A DNA stretch of 64,000 nt from Catellatospora sp. KI3 (GTDB lineage Bacteria; Actinomycetota; Actinomycetes; Mycobacteriales; Micromonosporaceae): positions 248,001 through 312,000 of the forward strand of contig NZ_JASAMB010000001.1 in the NCBI RefSeq assembly GCF_029948125.1, read 5' to 3'. This document shows positions 40,504-48,544 of the stretch, piece after piece. Position numbers and translations under genes: made by a program. The notes beneath the pieces are model-generated. The model worked only from the letters and a program-made list of their open reading frames with translations, was not told the origin of the DNA and made no database searches. How positions within the stretch are numbered: position 1 is the stretch's first letter; every line of letters begins with the position of its first letter.

Positions 40504-41523
40504 TCACTGCTCGGTCAGGCGGCGGGACGCTTCGTGGCAGGCCTTGAGGAGGGACTGGGCGTAGGCGGGGGTGGCCCCGGCCAGGCCGCAGGTCGGGGTG
40601 ACCACGACCCGGGAGGCGAGCTGCTCCTCGGCGAACCCCAGGTCACGCCACAGCCGCCGCAGCCGGTCGGCCAGCGCGGCGGCGTCGGGACGGCGCCCGC
40701 CCGCCGGGGCGGTGGTGCGGGCGACGCCCGCGAACAGGCCCAGTCCGGCGTCGATCGCCTCGCCCAGCGAGTCCAGCTTCGAGCGGTCCGTGCCGAGCAG
40801 GTCCAGGTCGAGGGCGAGGGCGGCGGCACCCGCCTCGCGCAGCAGGTCCAGCGGCGCCTCCGGGGCGCAGCAGTGCACGATCACCGGCGCGCCGACCGTC
40901 GAGATCACCGACGCGAGCGTCTCCCGGATCACCGAACGCGGCACCGACCGGTACGTGTGCAGCGTGCTCGCGGTCCGCACCCGACCCGCCATCGCGGCGG
41001 GCAGCGACGGCTCGTCGAGCTGGAGCAGCACCGTGGCCCCGGGCACGCGGCGCCGGACGTCGGCGACGTGCGACTTCAGCCCTTCGGCCAGCGACTCCGC
41101 CAGGTCGCGAGCCGCGCCGTGGTCGGACAGCATCGCCTCGCCGAGCGGCAGCTCGATGTTCGACGCCAGCGTCCACGGCCCGACCGCCTGGATCTTCAAC
41201 GCCCCGGTGTACCCGTCCGCCTGCTCGGTGAGCTGGTCGAGGTCGCGGTCCAGGAAGTCGTACGCCCGGCGCAGCTCCCGGCCGGCGCTCGCCGCGACCC
41301 GCCACCGGCCGGTGTAGAGCTCGATCGGCAGGCCCACCAGGAACGCGGCGCCGCGCCCGATCATGTCGGCTCCGGGACCCCGCCCGGGCAGCTCCGGCAG
41401 GTACGGCAGCTCCGGCAGCTCACCGAGGGTGAACTTCACCGCCTCGGCGATGTCGGTGCCGGGCAGCGAACCGATCCCCGTGGCCGATCCCGCGGGCCAC
41501 AACGGCTTGCCGGCCTCGGTCAT
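40504..41523 (-). CDS. Short MetE-like (cobalamin-independent methionine synthase family) protein
   Basis: A 339-residue protein with the UROD/MetE-like barrel: GSLPGTDIAEAVKFTLGELPELPYLPELPGRG at the start, LLQLDEPSLPAA in the middle. Zinc-type ligands lie in VIVHCCAPE and VVVTPTCGLAG. It corresponds to only the C-terminal catalytic half of MetE, which is about 750 residues long, so methionine synthesis by the standard route is doubtful. Its ATG overlaps the mnmA stop (TGATG), so it is translated with mnmA. An mnmA-linked MetE-like gene near ligA is, as I recall, a common actinobacterial arrangement; its actual methyl acceptor is not established here. Confidence 0.75.
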   Translation of the reverse strand: MTEAGKPLWPAGSATGIGSLPGTDIAEAVKFTLGELPELPYLPELPGRGPGADMIGRGAAFLVGLPIELYTGRWRVAASAGRELRRAYDFLDRDLDQLTEQADGYTGALKIQAVGPWTLASNIELPLGEAMLSDHGAARDLAESLAEGLKSHVADVRRRVPGATVLLQLDEPSLPAAMAGRVRTASTLHTYRSVPRSVIRETLASVISTVGAPVIVHCCAPEAPLDLLREAGAAALALDLDLLGTDRSKLDSLGEAIDAGLGLFAGVARTTAPAGGRRPDAAALADRLRRLWRDLGFAEEQLASRVVVTPTCGLAGATPAYAQSLLKACHEASRRLTEQ

Positions 41524-42602
41524 CACGCCGCGCCGGTGATGGTCGCGCTGCCGAGCACGATGTCCCCGCCCGCGTCCGGCCGGTACGCCACCACGGCCTG
41601 ACCGGCCGCGATGCCGCGCTCGGGGCGCCGCAGCCGCACGCTCATCGCGCCGCCGTCGACCTCCACCACCGCCGGAGCGGGGCGCCCGTGCGCCCGCAGC
41701 TGCACCTCGCACTCGATCGGCCCGACCGGTACCTGCCCGGCGGTCCAGACCGTACGCGCGCCGTCCACCTGCGACACCTCCAGCGCCTCAGCCGGCCCGA
41801 CGGTGACGGTGTTGGTGACCGGGGTGATCGACAGCACGTAGCGTGGCTTGCCGTCGGCGGCGGGACGGCCCAGGGCCAGCCCCTTGCGCTGCCCGACCGT
41901 GTACGCGTAAGCCCCGTCGTGGCGCCCCAGCACCTCGCCGCTGCCCGCGTCCACGATGTCGCCCGGCTCGCTGCCCAGGTGCTTGCGCAGGAAGCCCTGG
42001 GTGTCGCCGTCGGCGATGAAGCAGATGTCGTGCGAGTCCGGCTTGTCCGCCACGGCCAGCCCGCGCGCGTGCGCCTCGGCCCGGACCTGCTCCTTGGTCG
42101 AGTCGCCCAACGGGAAGATCGAGTGGTCGAGCTGCTCCCGGTTGAGCACCGCCAGCACGTACGACTGGTCCTTGGCCAGGTCGACGCTGCGGCGCAGCAG
42201 CCCGTCGCCGCCCAGCCGGGCGTGGTGCCCGGTGACCACCGCGTCGAACCCCAGGGCCAGCGCCCGGTCCAGCACCGCCGCAAACTTGATCTTCTCGTTG
42301 CAGCGCAGGCACGGATTGGGCGTACGGCCCGCCGCGTACTCCGCGACGAAGTCCTCGACCACGTCCTCGTGGAACCGCTCGGCCATGTCCCACACGTAGA
42401 ACGGAATGCCGATCACGTCGGCCGCACGGCGCGCGTCGCGGGAATCCTCCAGCGTGCAGCAGCCGCGCGCGCCCGTCCGGTGCGTCGCGGCGTTCTTCGA
42501 CAGCGCCAGGTGCACCCCGGTCACGTCATAGCCGGCCGCCACCGCCCGGGCAGCCGCCACCGCCGAATCCACCCCACCCGACATAGCCGCCAACACCCGC
42601 AC
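41523..42602 (-). CDS. mnmA: tRNA-specific 2-thiouridylase
   Basis: Adds sulfur to U34 of Lys, Glu and Gln tRNAs. The 359-residue protein has the PP-loop SGGVDS (8-13), and the catalytic cysteine pair C98 ([12 protein letters not shown]) and C194 ([12 protein letters not shown]). The central domain with TVGQRKGL and the C-terminal beta-barrel follow. It is coupled to the MetE-like gene downstream and lies near a cysteine desulfurase gene upstream, the expected sulfur source. The 341-bp gap to that gene contains the nested repeat composite. Confidence 0.95.
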   Translation of the reverse strand: MRVLAAMSGGVDSAVAAARAVAAGYDVTGVHLALSKNAATHRTGARGCCTLEDSRDARRAADVIGIPFYVWDMAERFHEDVVEDFVAEYAAGRTPNPCLRCNEKIKFAAVLDRALALGFDAVVTGHHARLGGDGLLRRSVDLAKDQSYVLAVLNREQLDHSIFPLGDSTKEQVRAEAHARGLAVADKPDSHDICFIADGDTQGFLRKHLGSEPGDIVDAGSGEVLGRHDGAYAYTVGQRKGLALGRPAADGKPRYVLSITPVTNTVTVGPAEALEVSQVDGARTVWTAGQVPVGPIECEVQLRAHGRPAPAVVEVDGGAMSVRLRRPERGIAAGQAVVAYRPDAGGDIVLGSATITGAA

Positions 42603-42639
42603 GCCGCACAGCCTACCCGCCCACCCGAACCCCTTTTCG

Positions 42640-42889
42640 GTTGATCATGAACTTATGGACGTGCTCGGCGGCGTGTCCCCACCCTGCCACCGTGATCGAC
42701 TCTCTCCTGGCAGCGGCACCCCTCGGGTGATCGTGCAGTTTCAGGGAAAGTGCAGGAATCATGGCGCGCTTTCGTGCACTTTCCCTGAAACTGCACGACC
42801 CCTCGCCGCCAGGCGCACGGACCCGTAATCGATCACGGCGCTAGGGGCATGACACGCCGTCGAGCACGTCCATAAAGTTCATGATCAAC
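42640..42889. repeat. Nested repeat composite B-A-B
   Basis: Three elements occupy the 341-bp gap between the cysteine desulfurase and mnmA genes. A family B copy at 42640-42700 begins GTTGATCATGAACTTATGG. A family A copy at 42731-42798 has arms TCGTGCAGTTTCAGGGAAAG and CTTTCCCTGAAACTGCACGA. A second B copy at 42828-42889 is in opposite orientation and ends GTTCATGATCAAC. The outer B ends are therefore mirror images, giving a symmetric unit. No gene is seen in 42603-42943. Confidence 0.85.
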
Positions 42890-42943
42890 GCGGCGCGGCG
42901 CATGCGGGCCCGGGTCGGGGTGGGCGGGCCGGGCGGGGGTGGG

Positions 42944-44113
42944 TCAGCGGGAGGGGGCGGCTCGGCGGGCGCGGTCGACGGCGGCGGGGAGGGCGGCGAT
43001 GAGCTGGTCGATGTCGGCGCCGGTGCTGGTGTGGCCGAGGGTGAAGCGCAGCGAGGAGCGGGCCGCCAGAGGGTCGGCGCCCATGGCCAGCAGCACGTGG
43101 GACGGCTGGGCCACGCCGGCCGAGCAGGCCGAGCCGGTGGAGACCGCGATGTCCTGGGCGTCGAGCAGCAGCAGCAGGGCGTCGCCCTCGCAGCCGGGGA
43201 AGCCGAAGTGGGCGTTGCCGGGCAGCCGGGCCGGGGCGTCGGGGTCGCCGGGGCGCGGGCCGTTGAGCACCGCGTCGGGCACGACCGCCAGCACCCGCTC
43301 CACCAGCTCGTCGCGCAGCGCCGAGAGCCGGTGCGCCTCCTGCTCCTGGCCTTTGACGGCGTGCTCGACCGCGACCGCGAACGACACGATCGCGGGCACG
43401 TCGAGGGTGCCGGAGCGTACGTCGCGCTCCTGCCCGCCGCCGTGCATCAGCGGCGTGCACGGCACGTCGCGGCCGAGCAGCAGCGCGCCGACGCCCTGCG
43501 GCCCGCCGAGCTTGTGGCCGGTGACGGTGAGCGAGGCGGCGCCGCTGGCGGCGAAGTCGACGGGTACGTGCCCGACGGCCTGGATCGCGTCGGTGTGCAG
43601 CGGCACCCCGCGCGCGGCGGCGAGTGCGGCCAGCTCCGCGACGGGCTGCACGGTGCCGACCTCGTTGTTGGCCCACATCACGGTGACCAGTGCGACCGCG
43701 TCGTCCAGCGCCGCGGCGGCAGCCTCGGGCCGGACCCGGCCCGTGGCGTCGACCGGAAGCCAGACGACCTCGGCGCCCTCGTGGTCGGCCAGCCACTGCA
43801 CGGTGTCGAGCACGGCGTGGTGCTCGACGGCGCCGGCCAGCACGCGGTTGCGGCCGCCGTCGCGGCGGGCCCAGTACATCCCCTTGACGGCGAGGTTGTC
43901 GCTCTCGGTGCCGCCACTGGTGAAGATCACTTCGGACGGCCGGGCGCCCAGCATGGCGGCGATGCGCTCGCGCGACTCCTCCACCCGGCGGCGGGCATGG
44001 CGACCAGGGCCGTGCAACGACGACGCGTTGCCGACCTCGCGTGCCGTGGCTACATAGGCGTCGAGCGCCTCGGGCAGCATCGGCGTCGTGGCTGCATGAT
44101 CAAGGTAGGCCAT
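42944..44113 (-). CDS. Cysteine desulfurase (NifS/IscS-type)
   Basis: PLP enzyme of aminotransferase class V that takes sulfur from cysteine as a persulfide. The 389-residue protein has the PLP lysine K201 in [12 protein letters not shown] and the persulfide cysteine C330 in STGSACSAG, followed by the IscS-like loop. YLDHAATTP starts the protein, as in the NifS/IscS group. It is upstream of mnmA on the same strand and is its likely sulfur donor; no iscU or suf genes are adjacent, so a dedicated thiolation role is more probable than cluster assembly. Confidence 0.93.
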   Translation of the reverse strand: MAYLDHAATTPMLPEALDAYVATAREVGNASSLHGPGRHARRRVEESRERIAAMLGARPSEVIFTSGGTESDNLAVKGMYWARRDGGRNRVLAGAVEHHAVLDTVQWLADHEGAEVVWLPVDATGRVRPEAAAAALDDAVALVTVMWANNEVGTVQPVAELAALAAARGVPLHTDAIQAVGHVPVDFAASGAASLTVTGHKLGGPQGVGALLLGRDVPCTPLMHGGGQERDVRSGTLDVPAIVSFAVAVEHAVKGQEQEAHRLSALRDELVERVLAVVPDAVLNGPRPGDPDAPARLPGNAHFGFPGCEGDALLLLLDAQDIAVSTGSACSAGVAQPSHVLLAMGADPLAARSSLRFTLGHTSTGADIDQLIAALPAAVDRARRAAPSR

Positions 44114-44188
44114 CTCGCCGCCAAGCCTAGCCGTACCGGGCGGCGGGCGTACTCCTGGAGTGTGCTCCGTCGCGGGGTGGGACGAGCG

Positions 44189-44223
44189 CGGGCCCGGTCG
44201 CCGAGGTGCGGCGGCCGGGCCCG
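44189..44223 (-). terminator. Hairpin 3' of etfA
   Basis: CGGGCCCGG and CCGGGCCCG pair around a 17-base loop that itself folds, about 15 bp beyond the etfA stop. Position suggests termination of the etfBA transcript. Confidence 0.55.
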
Positions 44224-44237
44224 GAGCGGGGTCACGT

Positions 44238-45194
44238 TCAGCGACGCTTGCGGATCTCCTCCGACGCCTGCGGCACGACCTGGTTCAGGTCGCCCACGAC
44301 GCCGAAGTCGGCCAGCTCGAAGATGGGCGCCTCGGTGTCCTTGTTGACCGCGACGATGGTCTTCGAGGTCTGCATGCCGGCCCGGTGCTGGATGGCGCCG
44401 GAGATGCCGACCGCGACGTAGAGCTGCGGCGACACCGTCTTGCCGGTCTGCCCGACCTGGAACGCGTGCGGGTAGAAGCCGGAGTCGGTGGCGGCGCGGG
44501 AGGCGCCGACGGCCGCGCCGAGCAGGTCGGCCAGCTCCTCAATGATCTTGAAGTTCTCCGCCGAGGCGACACCGCGCCCGCCGGAGACCACGATCGACGC
44601 CTCGGTAAGCTCGGGGCGCGCGCCCTTGGCCTCGGCGACGCGCTTGACCACGCTGGCCAGCTTGTCCGCATCGGACAGCGTGACCTCGACCGCCTCGACG
44701 GCCGGGGTCGCGGCCGCCGGGGTCGGCGTCAGCGAGTTCGGGCGTACGGTGACCAGCGGCAGCCCGCGCGTCACCTTGGACTTCACGATGGTCGACCCGG
44801 CGAACACCACCTGGGTCGCGGTGCCGTCGGCGGTCAGCTCCACCACGTCGGTGAGCAGGCCGTTGTCGAGCTTGACCGCGAGCCGGCCGGCGATCTCCTT
44901 GCCCTCCTGGGTGGAGCCGATCAGCACGGCGGCCGGGGTGGCCCGCTGCACCAGCTGCGCCAGCGCGGTGGCCTTCGGGGCCACCAGGTGCCCGTCGATC
45001 TCCTCGCTCTCCGCGGCGTAGATCTTCGTCGCGCCGTACTCGCCGAGCTTGTCGGCCAGCGCGGCGGCCGTGCCGGGGGCGCCCAGCACCACCGCGGCGG
45101 GCTCGCCCAGCGAGCGCGCCAGGGTCAGCATCTCCAGCGTGACCTTCTTGACCGCCCCAGCGGCGGACTCGACGACTACCAGTACCTCAGCCAT
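44238..45194 (-). CDS. etfA: Electron transfer flavoprotein alpha subunit
   Basis: FAD-binding half of ETF, which accepts electrons from acyl-CoA dehydrogenases. The 318-residue protein has the C-terminal FAD domain with [46 protein letters not shown], and the [21 protein letters not shown] tail. ATG 45194 (MAEVLVVVE) is preferred to GTG 45203, since GAGAGG is at workable distance only from the ATG. It follows etfB after 14 bp, forming the etfBA operon. Confidence 0.95.
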   Translation of the reverse strand: MAEVLVVVESAAGAVKKVTLEMLTLARSLGEPAAVVLGAPGTAAALADKLGEYGATKIYAAESEEIDGHLVAPKATALAQLVQRATPAAVLIGSTQEGKEIAGRLAVKLDNGLLTDVVELTADGTATQVVFAGSTIVKSKVTRGLPLVTVRPNSLTPTPAAATPAVEAVEVTLSDADKLASVVKRVAEAKGARPELTEASIVVSGGRGVASAENFKIIEELADLLGAAVGASRAATDSGFYPHAFQVGQTGKTVSPQLYVAVGISGAIQHRAGMQTSKTIVAVNKDTEAPIFELADFGVVGDLNQVVPQASEEIRKRR

Positions 45195-45208
45195 GTCGGG
45201 CACGCCTC

Positions 45209-45988
45209 TCAGACGAACTTCTCGGACGACAGGTAATCGACCAGCGCGACGCCGCCCTCACCGCTGTCGGTGACCTTGACACCGGCGCTGCGGGCCGGGC
45301 GCTTGCTGTGCGACAGCACGGTGGTGGCCGAGCCGCCCCAGCCCACCTGGTCGGCGGAGACGCCGAGGTCGGCCAGCGACTTGGTGTCGACCGGCTTCTT
45401 CTTGGCCGCCATGATCCCCTTGAACGAGGGGTAGCGCGGCTCGTTGATGGTGTCCCACACGCTGACCACGGCGGGGGTGGCGGCGGTGACCACCTCGTAC
45501 CCCTCCTCGGTCTGGCGCTCGACGGTCAGCTGCGCGCCCTCGACGGTCAGCTTGCGCGCGCCGGTCAGCGCGGCGAAGCCCAGCCGCTCGGCGAGCATGT
45601 GCGCCATGACCTGGCCGCGCGCGTCGGTCGCCTCCGCGCCGCAGATGACCAGGTCGGGCGAGAGGGTGCCGATCGCGGCGGCCAGCACCCGGCTGGTGCC
45701 GAGGTAGTCGGTGCCCGGCAGGGCGTCGTCGAGCACGTGTACGGCACCGTCGGGGCCCATGGACAGCGCCTTGCGGATGGACTCGGTGGCCCGGTCCGGA
45801 CCCATGGTCAGCACGGTCACCTCGCCGCCGTGCGCCTCCTGCAGCCGCAGCGCCTCCTCGATGGCGTACTCGTCCATCTCGTTGATGACGTTGTTGGCCG
45901 AGGCGCGGTCGACGCTGTTGTCGTCCGCGCGCAGGTTGCGCTCGGCGCCGGAGTCCGGCACCTGCTTCACAAGTACGACGATCTTCAT
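45209..45988 (-). CDS. etfB: Electron transfer flavoprotein beta subunit
   Basis: AMP-binding partner of EtfA in the heterodimeric ETF. The 259-residue protein starts MKIVVLVKQVPDSGAE, has NEMDEYAIEEALRL, and carries the signature VICGAEATDARGQVMAHMLAERLG. ATG 45988 is preferred, as GGAGGG lies upstream and residues before it do not match the family. It is the first gene of etfBA. A TTAC-N6-GTAA palindrome lies 118 bp upstream. Confidence 0.95.
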   Translation of the reverse strand: MKIVVLVKQVPDSGAERNLRADDNSVDRASANNVINEMDEYAIEEALRLQEAHGGEVTVLTMGPDRATESIRKALSMGPDGAVHVLDDALPGTDYLGTSRVLAAAIGTLSPDLVICGAEATDARGQVMAHMLAERLGFAALTGARKLTVEGAQLTVERQTEEGYEVVTAATPAVVSVWDTINEPRYPSFKGIMAAKKKPVDTKSLADLGVSADQVGWGGSATTVLSHSKRPARSAGVKVTDSGEGGVALVDYLSSEKFV

Positions 45989-46105
45989 CGCGCTCTGACG
46001 ACCCTCCTGAGTTGAACGGACGTTCATGCCCTCGCCGCAGCCTGTCTGCTCCAGAGCCGACGGTCAAGCTCGACCGGCTGTGACATTTTTGCGGGCCAGA
46101 CAAGG

Positions 46106-46119
46106 TTACCAGTGAGTAA
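46106..46119. promoter_or_regulatory. Candidate TetR-type operator upstream of etfBA
   Basis: TTACCAGTGAGTAA is an inverted repeat of TTAC/GTAA with a six-base spacer, 118 bp upstream of the etfB ATG and 110 bp upstream of the small gene at 46229. Sites of this type are typical for TetR-family regulators of fatty acid catabolism. The link to etfBA is inferred. Confidence 0.4.
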
Positions 46120-46228
46120 GTTAGTGATTTCCACCCCGTGGACCCAGCAAACGCTCACCTATAGTGACCGACTTCACCCTGCCATACCGACAATCCCGTA
46201 CAGTCGGGGTGAGCAGGAGGTGTCAGAC

Positions 46229-46420
46229 ATGGCCCTACAGACCACACCTCTATCGGGCAACGTACCCGCCGACGCGTGCGACGCCACCCCGACCGCCGCC
46301 GCAGAGCACCACCGCCGACCAGCTCCCGACGACCATCTCTGCACGTGCGGCCACCTGCGCGACGACTGCGTCCGCGACACGATCCGCGCCCTCTGGGACC
46401 TGCCCGCGCGTGCGCGGTGA
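46229..46420 (+). CDS. Small hypothetical protein with Cys cluster
   Basis: A 63-residue protein of unknown function. The N-terminal half is Ala/Thr/Pro rich; the C-terminal half reads DDHLCTCGHLRDDCVRDTIRALWDL, with three cysteines and a histidine in CTCGHLRDDC that could bind a metal. ATG 46229 has GGAGG ten bases upstream, a better signal than the in-frame upstream ATGs at 46112. It diverges from etfB and converges with the GNAT gene, with a family A repeat starting two bases after its stop. Confidence 0.55.
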   Translation: MALQTTPLSGNVPADACDATPTAAAEHHRRPAPDDHLCTCGHLRDDCVRDTIRALWDLPARAR

Positions 46421-46421
46421 G

Positions 46422-46485
46422 TTGCGGTTTCGGGGAAAGTGCACGAATCCAGTCCAGGATTCCGGCACTTTCCCCGAAACTGCAC
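46422..46485. repeat. Inverted-repeat family A, copy 4
   Basis: TTGCGGTTTCGGGGAAAGTG (one base off the family arm) pairs with GCACTTTCCCCGAAACTGCA. ACGAATCC and GGATTCCG flank the loop, extending the stem. It fills the 70-bp convergent gap almost completely. Confidence 0.9.
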
Positions 46486-46490
46486 CCTGC

Positions 46491-47291
46491 CTACCGGGGT
46501 GACCAGACGTAGGGGGTGGTGGTGGTTACGGAGAGCAGGCCCAGGCGGTTCAGGATGGGACGGCTGTCGGAGGACGCGTCCACCTGGAGGTAGGTGTAGC
46601 CGCGGGCGATCGCGCACTGGGCGCGGTACGCCACCAGCGCCTTGTAGATGCCGCGGCCGCGCCACTGCGCCAGCGTCGAACCGCCCCACAGGCCCGCGAA
46701 CTCCGTGCCGGGCACGTACCGGATCCAGCCCGCGCTGACGACCTCGCCGTCCGCCTCGGCCACCAGCACGGTCAGCGAGTCCGGGTCGGCGGCGAGCTCC
46801 TTCTCCAGGCCGTCGGCCAGCCACTGCCGGTCCTCGTTCCAGACCGCCTCCTCCATCGCCGCGATGCGGTCGATGTCGGCGCGGGAGGTCACCTCGCGCA
46901 GGGTCACGCCCTCGGGCAGGACCGGCGTCCGGGCCAGCGGCTCGGCCGGGCCGATCACCACGGTCTCCGGCTCCTCCGGCTCGAACCCGGCCGCGATGAG
47001 CCGTTCGGGCAGGTCGGCGGGCAGGTCGTGGCCGTGCAGCTTCCATTCGAACCGCTCGCCGCGGGCGGCGAAGTAGTCGCGCTGGCGGGCGATGAGCGCG
47101 TCGAGCTCGGCGCTGCCGAGGCCGGACACGTCGCGGTAGGTCACGAAGCCGCCGTGGTCGAAGCCGACCATGCGGAGCAGCGGACCGTCGTGCTCGACGG
47201 TCACTCCGGCGGGCAGGATGGGGGGCACGTGGGCGCGCAGCTGCGCGTCGTACGCCACGAGCAGGGCGTCTGGGTCAAGTTGTGGAGTCAT
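46491..47291 (-). CDS. GNAT-family N-acetyltransferase
   Basis: A 266-residue protein with a C-terminal GNAT domain: VVSAGWIRYVPGTEFAGLWGGSTLAQWRGRGIYKALVAYRAQCA, where the acetyl-CoA motif is Q-W-R-G-R-G, then YTYLQVDASSDSRPILNRLGL. The N-terminal 130 residues form a second, degenerate lobe. ATG 47291 (MTPQLDPDALLVAYDAQLR) is taken as the start; the upstream frame overlaps the divergent DUF202 gene. Substrate unknown. Confidence 0.8.
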   Translation of the reverse strand: MTPQLDPDALLVAYDAQLRAHVPPILPAGVTVEHDGPLLRMVGFDHGGFVTYRDVSGLGSAELDALIARQRDYFAARGERFEWKLHGHDLPADLPERLIAAGFEPEEPETVVIGPAEPLARTPVLPEGVTLREVTSRADIDRIAAMEEAVWNEDRQWLADGLEKELAADPDSLTVLVAEADGEVVSAGWIRYVPGTEFAGLWGGSTLAQWRGRGIYKALVAYRAQCAIARGYTYLQVDASSDSRPILNRLGLLSVTTTTPYVWSPR

Positions 47292-47310
47292 CGCCCGCGA
47301 TACTAGGAAG

Positions 47311-47706
47311 GTGCTGGCTAGGGTACGCAACTGGTTTGATCCGCGCGAAGTACGCGAAGTGGGTACCACACCCGATTATCGCTTCTCCCTCGCCAACGAG
47401 CGGACCTTCCTGGCCTGGATCCGTACCGGGCTGGCCCTGATCGGCGGCGGCCTGGCCGTGGCCCAGTTCCTGCCCCCGCTGGCCGTGCCGCACATGACGA
47501 AGGTGCTCGGCGTCGCGATGATCGTCATCGGCGCGGGCTGCGCCCTGCGCGCGATCGACCACTGGATCCGCTGCGAGGTGGCGATGCGCACCGGCCGGCC
47601 GCTGCCGCCCTCGCGCTTCCCGGCGGTCCTGGCCGTCCTGGTGGCGCTGGGTTCGCTGGCGCTGCTGGCCGAGGTGCTGATCGACGTCGTCTTCAAGCGC
47701 GGATGA
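47311..47706 (+). CDS. DUF202 (YidH-like) membrane protein
   Basis: A 131-residue protein with the DUF202 signature YRFSLANERTFLAWIRTGLALIGGGLAVAQFL (first membrane helix), followed by VLGVAMIVIGAGCALRAID and PAVLAVLVALGSLALLAEVLIDVVF. Start is GTG 47311 with AGGAAG immediately before it. Family function is unknown. A second DUF202 protein is encoded 85 bp downstream, and the two probably act together. Confidence 0.85.
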   Translation: MLARVRNWFDPREVREVGTTPDYRFSLANERTFLAWIRTGLALIGGGLAVAQFLPPLAVPHMTKVLGVAMIVIGAGCALRAIDHWIRCEVAMRTGRPLPPSRFPAVLAVLVALGSLALLAEVLIDVVFKRG

Positions 47707-47791
47707 GCGGCCTCGGGCGGTCTGGCCCGCGCCCCCGGCAGCACGTGGATGACGAGCGACACCGGGGCGCCGGCCGACCCGGGAACGCCGC

Positions 47792-48103
47792 GTGAGCGCC
47801 GCACCGGGCGACCCCGGCGCCCAGGCCGAACGCACGCGGCTGGCGTGGCGGCGAACGGTTCTTGCGGCAACGGTGTGCGCGCTCCTGCTGGTACGGCTGA
47901 GCGCGCTGCGAGGGCTGGACGTCGCGGGCGCGGTGGGCCTGTCACTGACCGCGCTGGTCTGGCTGGCGATGCTCTGGGTGGCGCAGCGGCGCATCCGGGC
48001 GATGGAGGTGGCGGACCCGGGCGGGGTCGGCCGGGCGCTCACCGCGGTCGCGCTGTCGTGTGTCGGATTGGGTCTGCTCGGGGTACTGCTCATCCTCGCG
48101 TGA
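47792..48103 (+). CDS. DUF202 membrane protein (short partner)
   Basis: A 103-residue protein with AERTRLAWRRTVLAATVCALLLVRLS, the shorter, degenerate DUF202 signature. Two more membrane segments follow (AVGLSLTALVWLAMLWVA and ALTAVALSCVGLGLLGVLLILA). It starts with GTG 47792. Paired long and short DUF202 genes are common in actinobacteria. Function unknown. Confidence 0.75.
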   Translation: MSAAPGDPGAQAERTRLAWRRTVLAATVCALLLVRLSALRGLDVAGAVGLSLTALVWLAMLWVAQRRIRAMEVADPGGVGRALTAVALSCVGLGLLGVLLILA

Positions 48104-48121
48104 GGCTCTAATCTCTACGCC

Positions 48122-48520
48122 GTGACGCGTATTTGGCTCTTCATCTTCCTCGCCGAGATCGCGCTGACGGTGGCGGCGCTGATCAGCTGCCTGTCCGCCG
48201 AGGAGGGCCAGATCAGGGCCCTGTCGCGCGGCATCTGGATCGTCATCATCCTGCTGTTCTCGCCCATCGGCGCGATCGCCTGGTTCGTCGCCGGGCGCGA
48301 GCAGCGGCCCCGGCCGGGCGTGTGGCGGCCCGGTGCGGGCTTCCCCGAGGCGGAGCGGCCGCGCCAGGTGGCGCCCGACGACGACCCGGAGTTCCTGCGC
48401 CGCCTGGCCAAGGAGCAGAAGCAGACCGCCGACGCCGACCGCGAGCTGCTCAGCAAGTGGGAGATGGACCTGCGCCGCCGCGAGGACGAACTCCGCAAGC
48501 GCGAGAACCCCGAGGGTTGA
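48122..48520 (+). CDS. PLDc_N-domain membrane protein
   Basis: A 132-residue protein with two membrane helices (IWLFIFLAEIALTVAALISCL and GIWIVIILLFSPIGAIAWFVAG), the second carrying the 'SPIGAIAWF..GR' pattern of PLDc_N domains. An Arg/Glu-rich C-terminal helix (LLSKWEMDLRRREDELRKRE) is predicted coiled coil. It starts with GTG 48122, 18 bp after the DUF202 gene. Role unknown. Confidence 0.75.
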   Translation: MTRIWLFIFLAEIALTVAALISCLSAEEGQIRALSRGIWIVIILLFSPIGAIAWFVAGREQRPRPGVWRPGAGFPEAERPRQVAPDDDPEFLRRLAKEQKQTADADRELLSKWEMDLRRREDELRKRENPEG

Positions 48521-48544
48521 CCCCCGGAGGGGTGACGGGAGCCG

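Noticed and set aside
42650-42889. Insertion sequence between the cysteine desulfurase and mnmA genes
   Set aside because: The symmetric B-A-B unit is only 250 bp and has no open frame for a transposase, so it is described as a repeat composite only.
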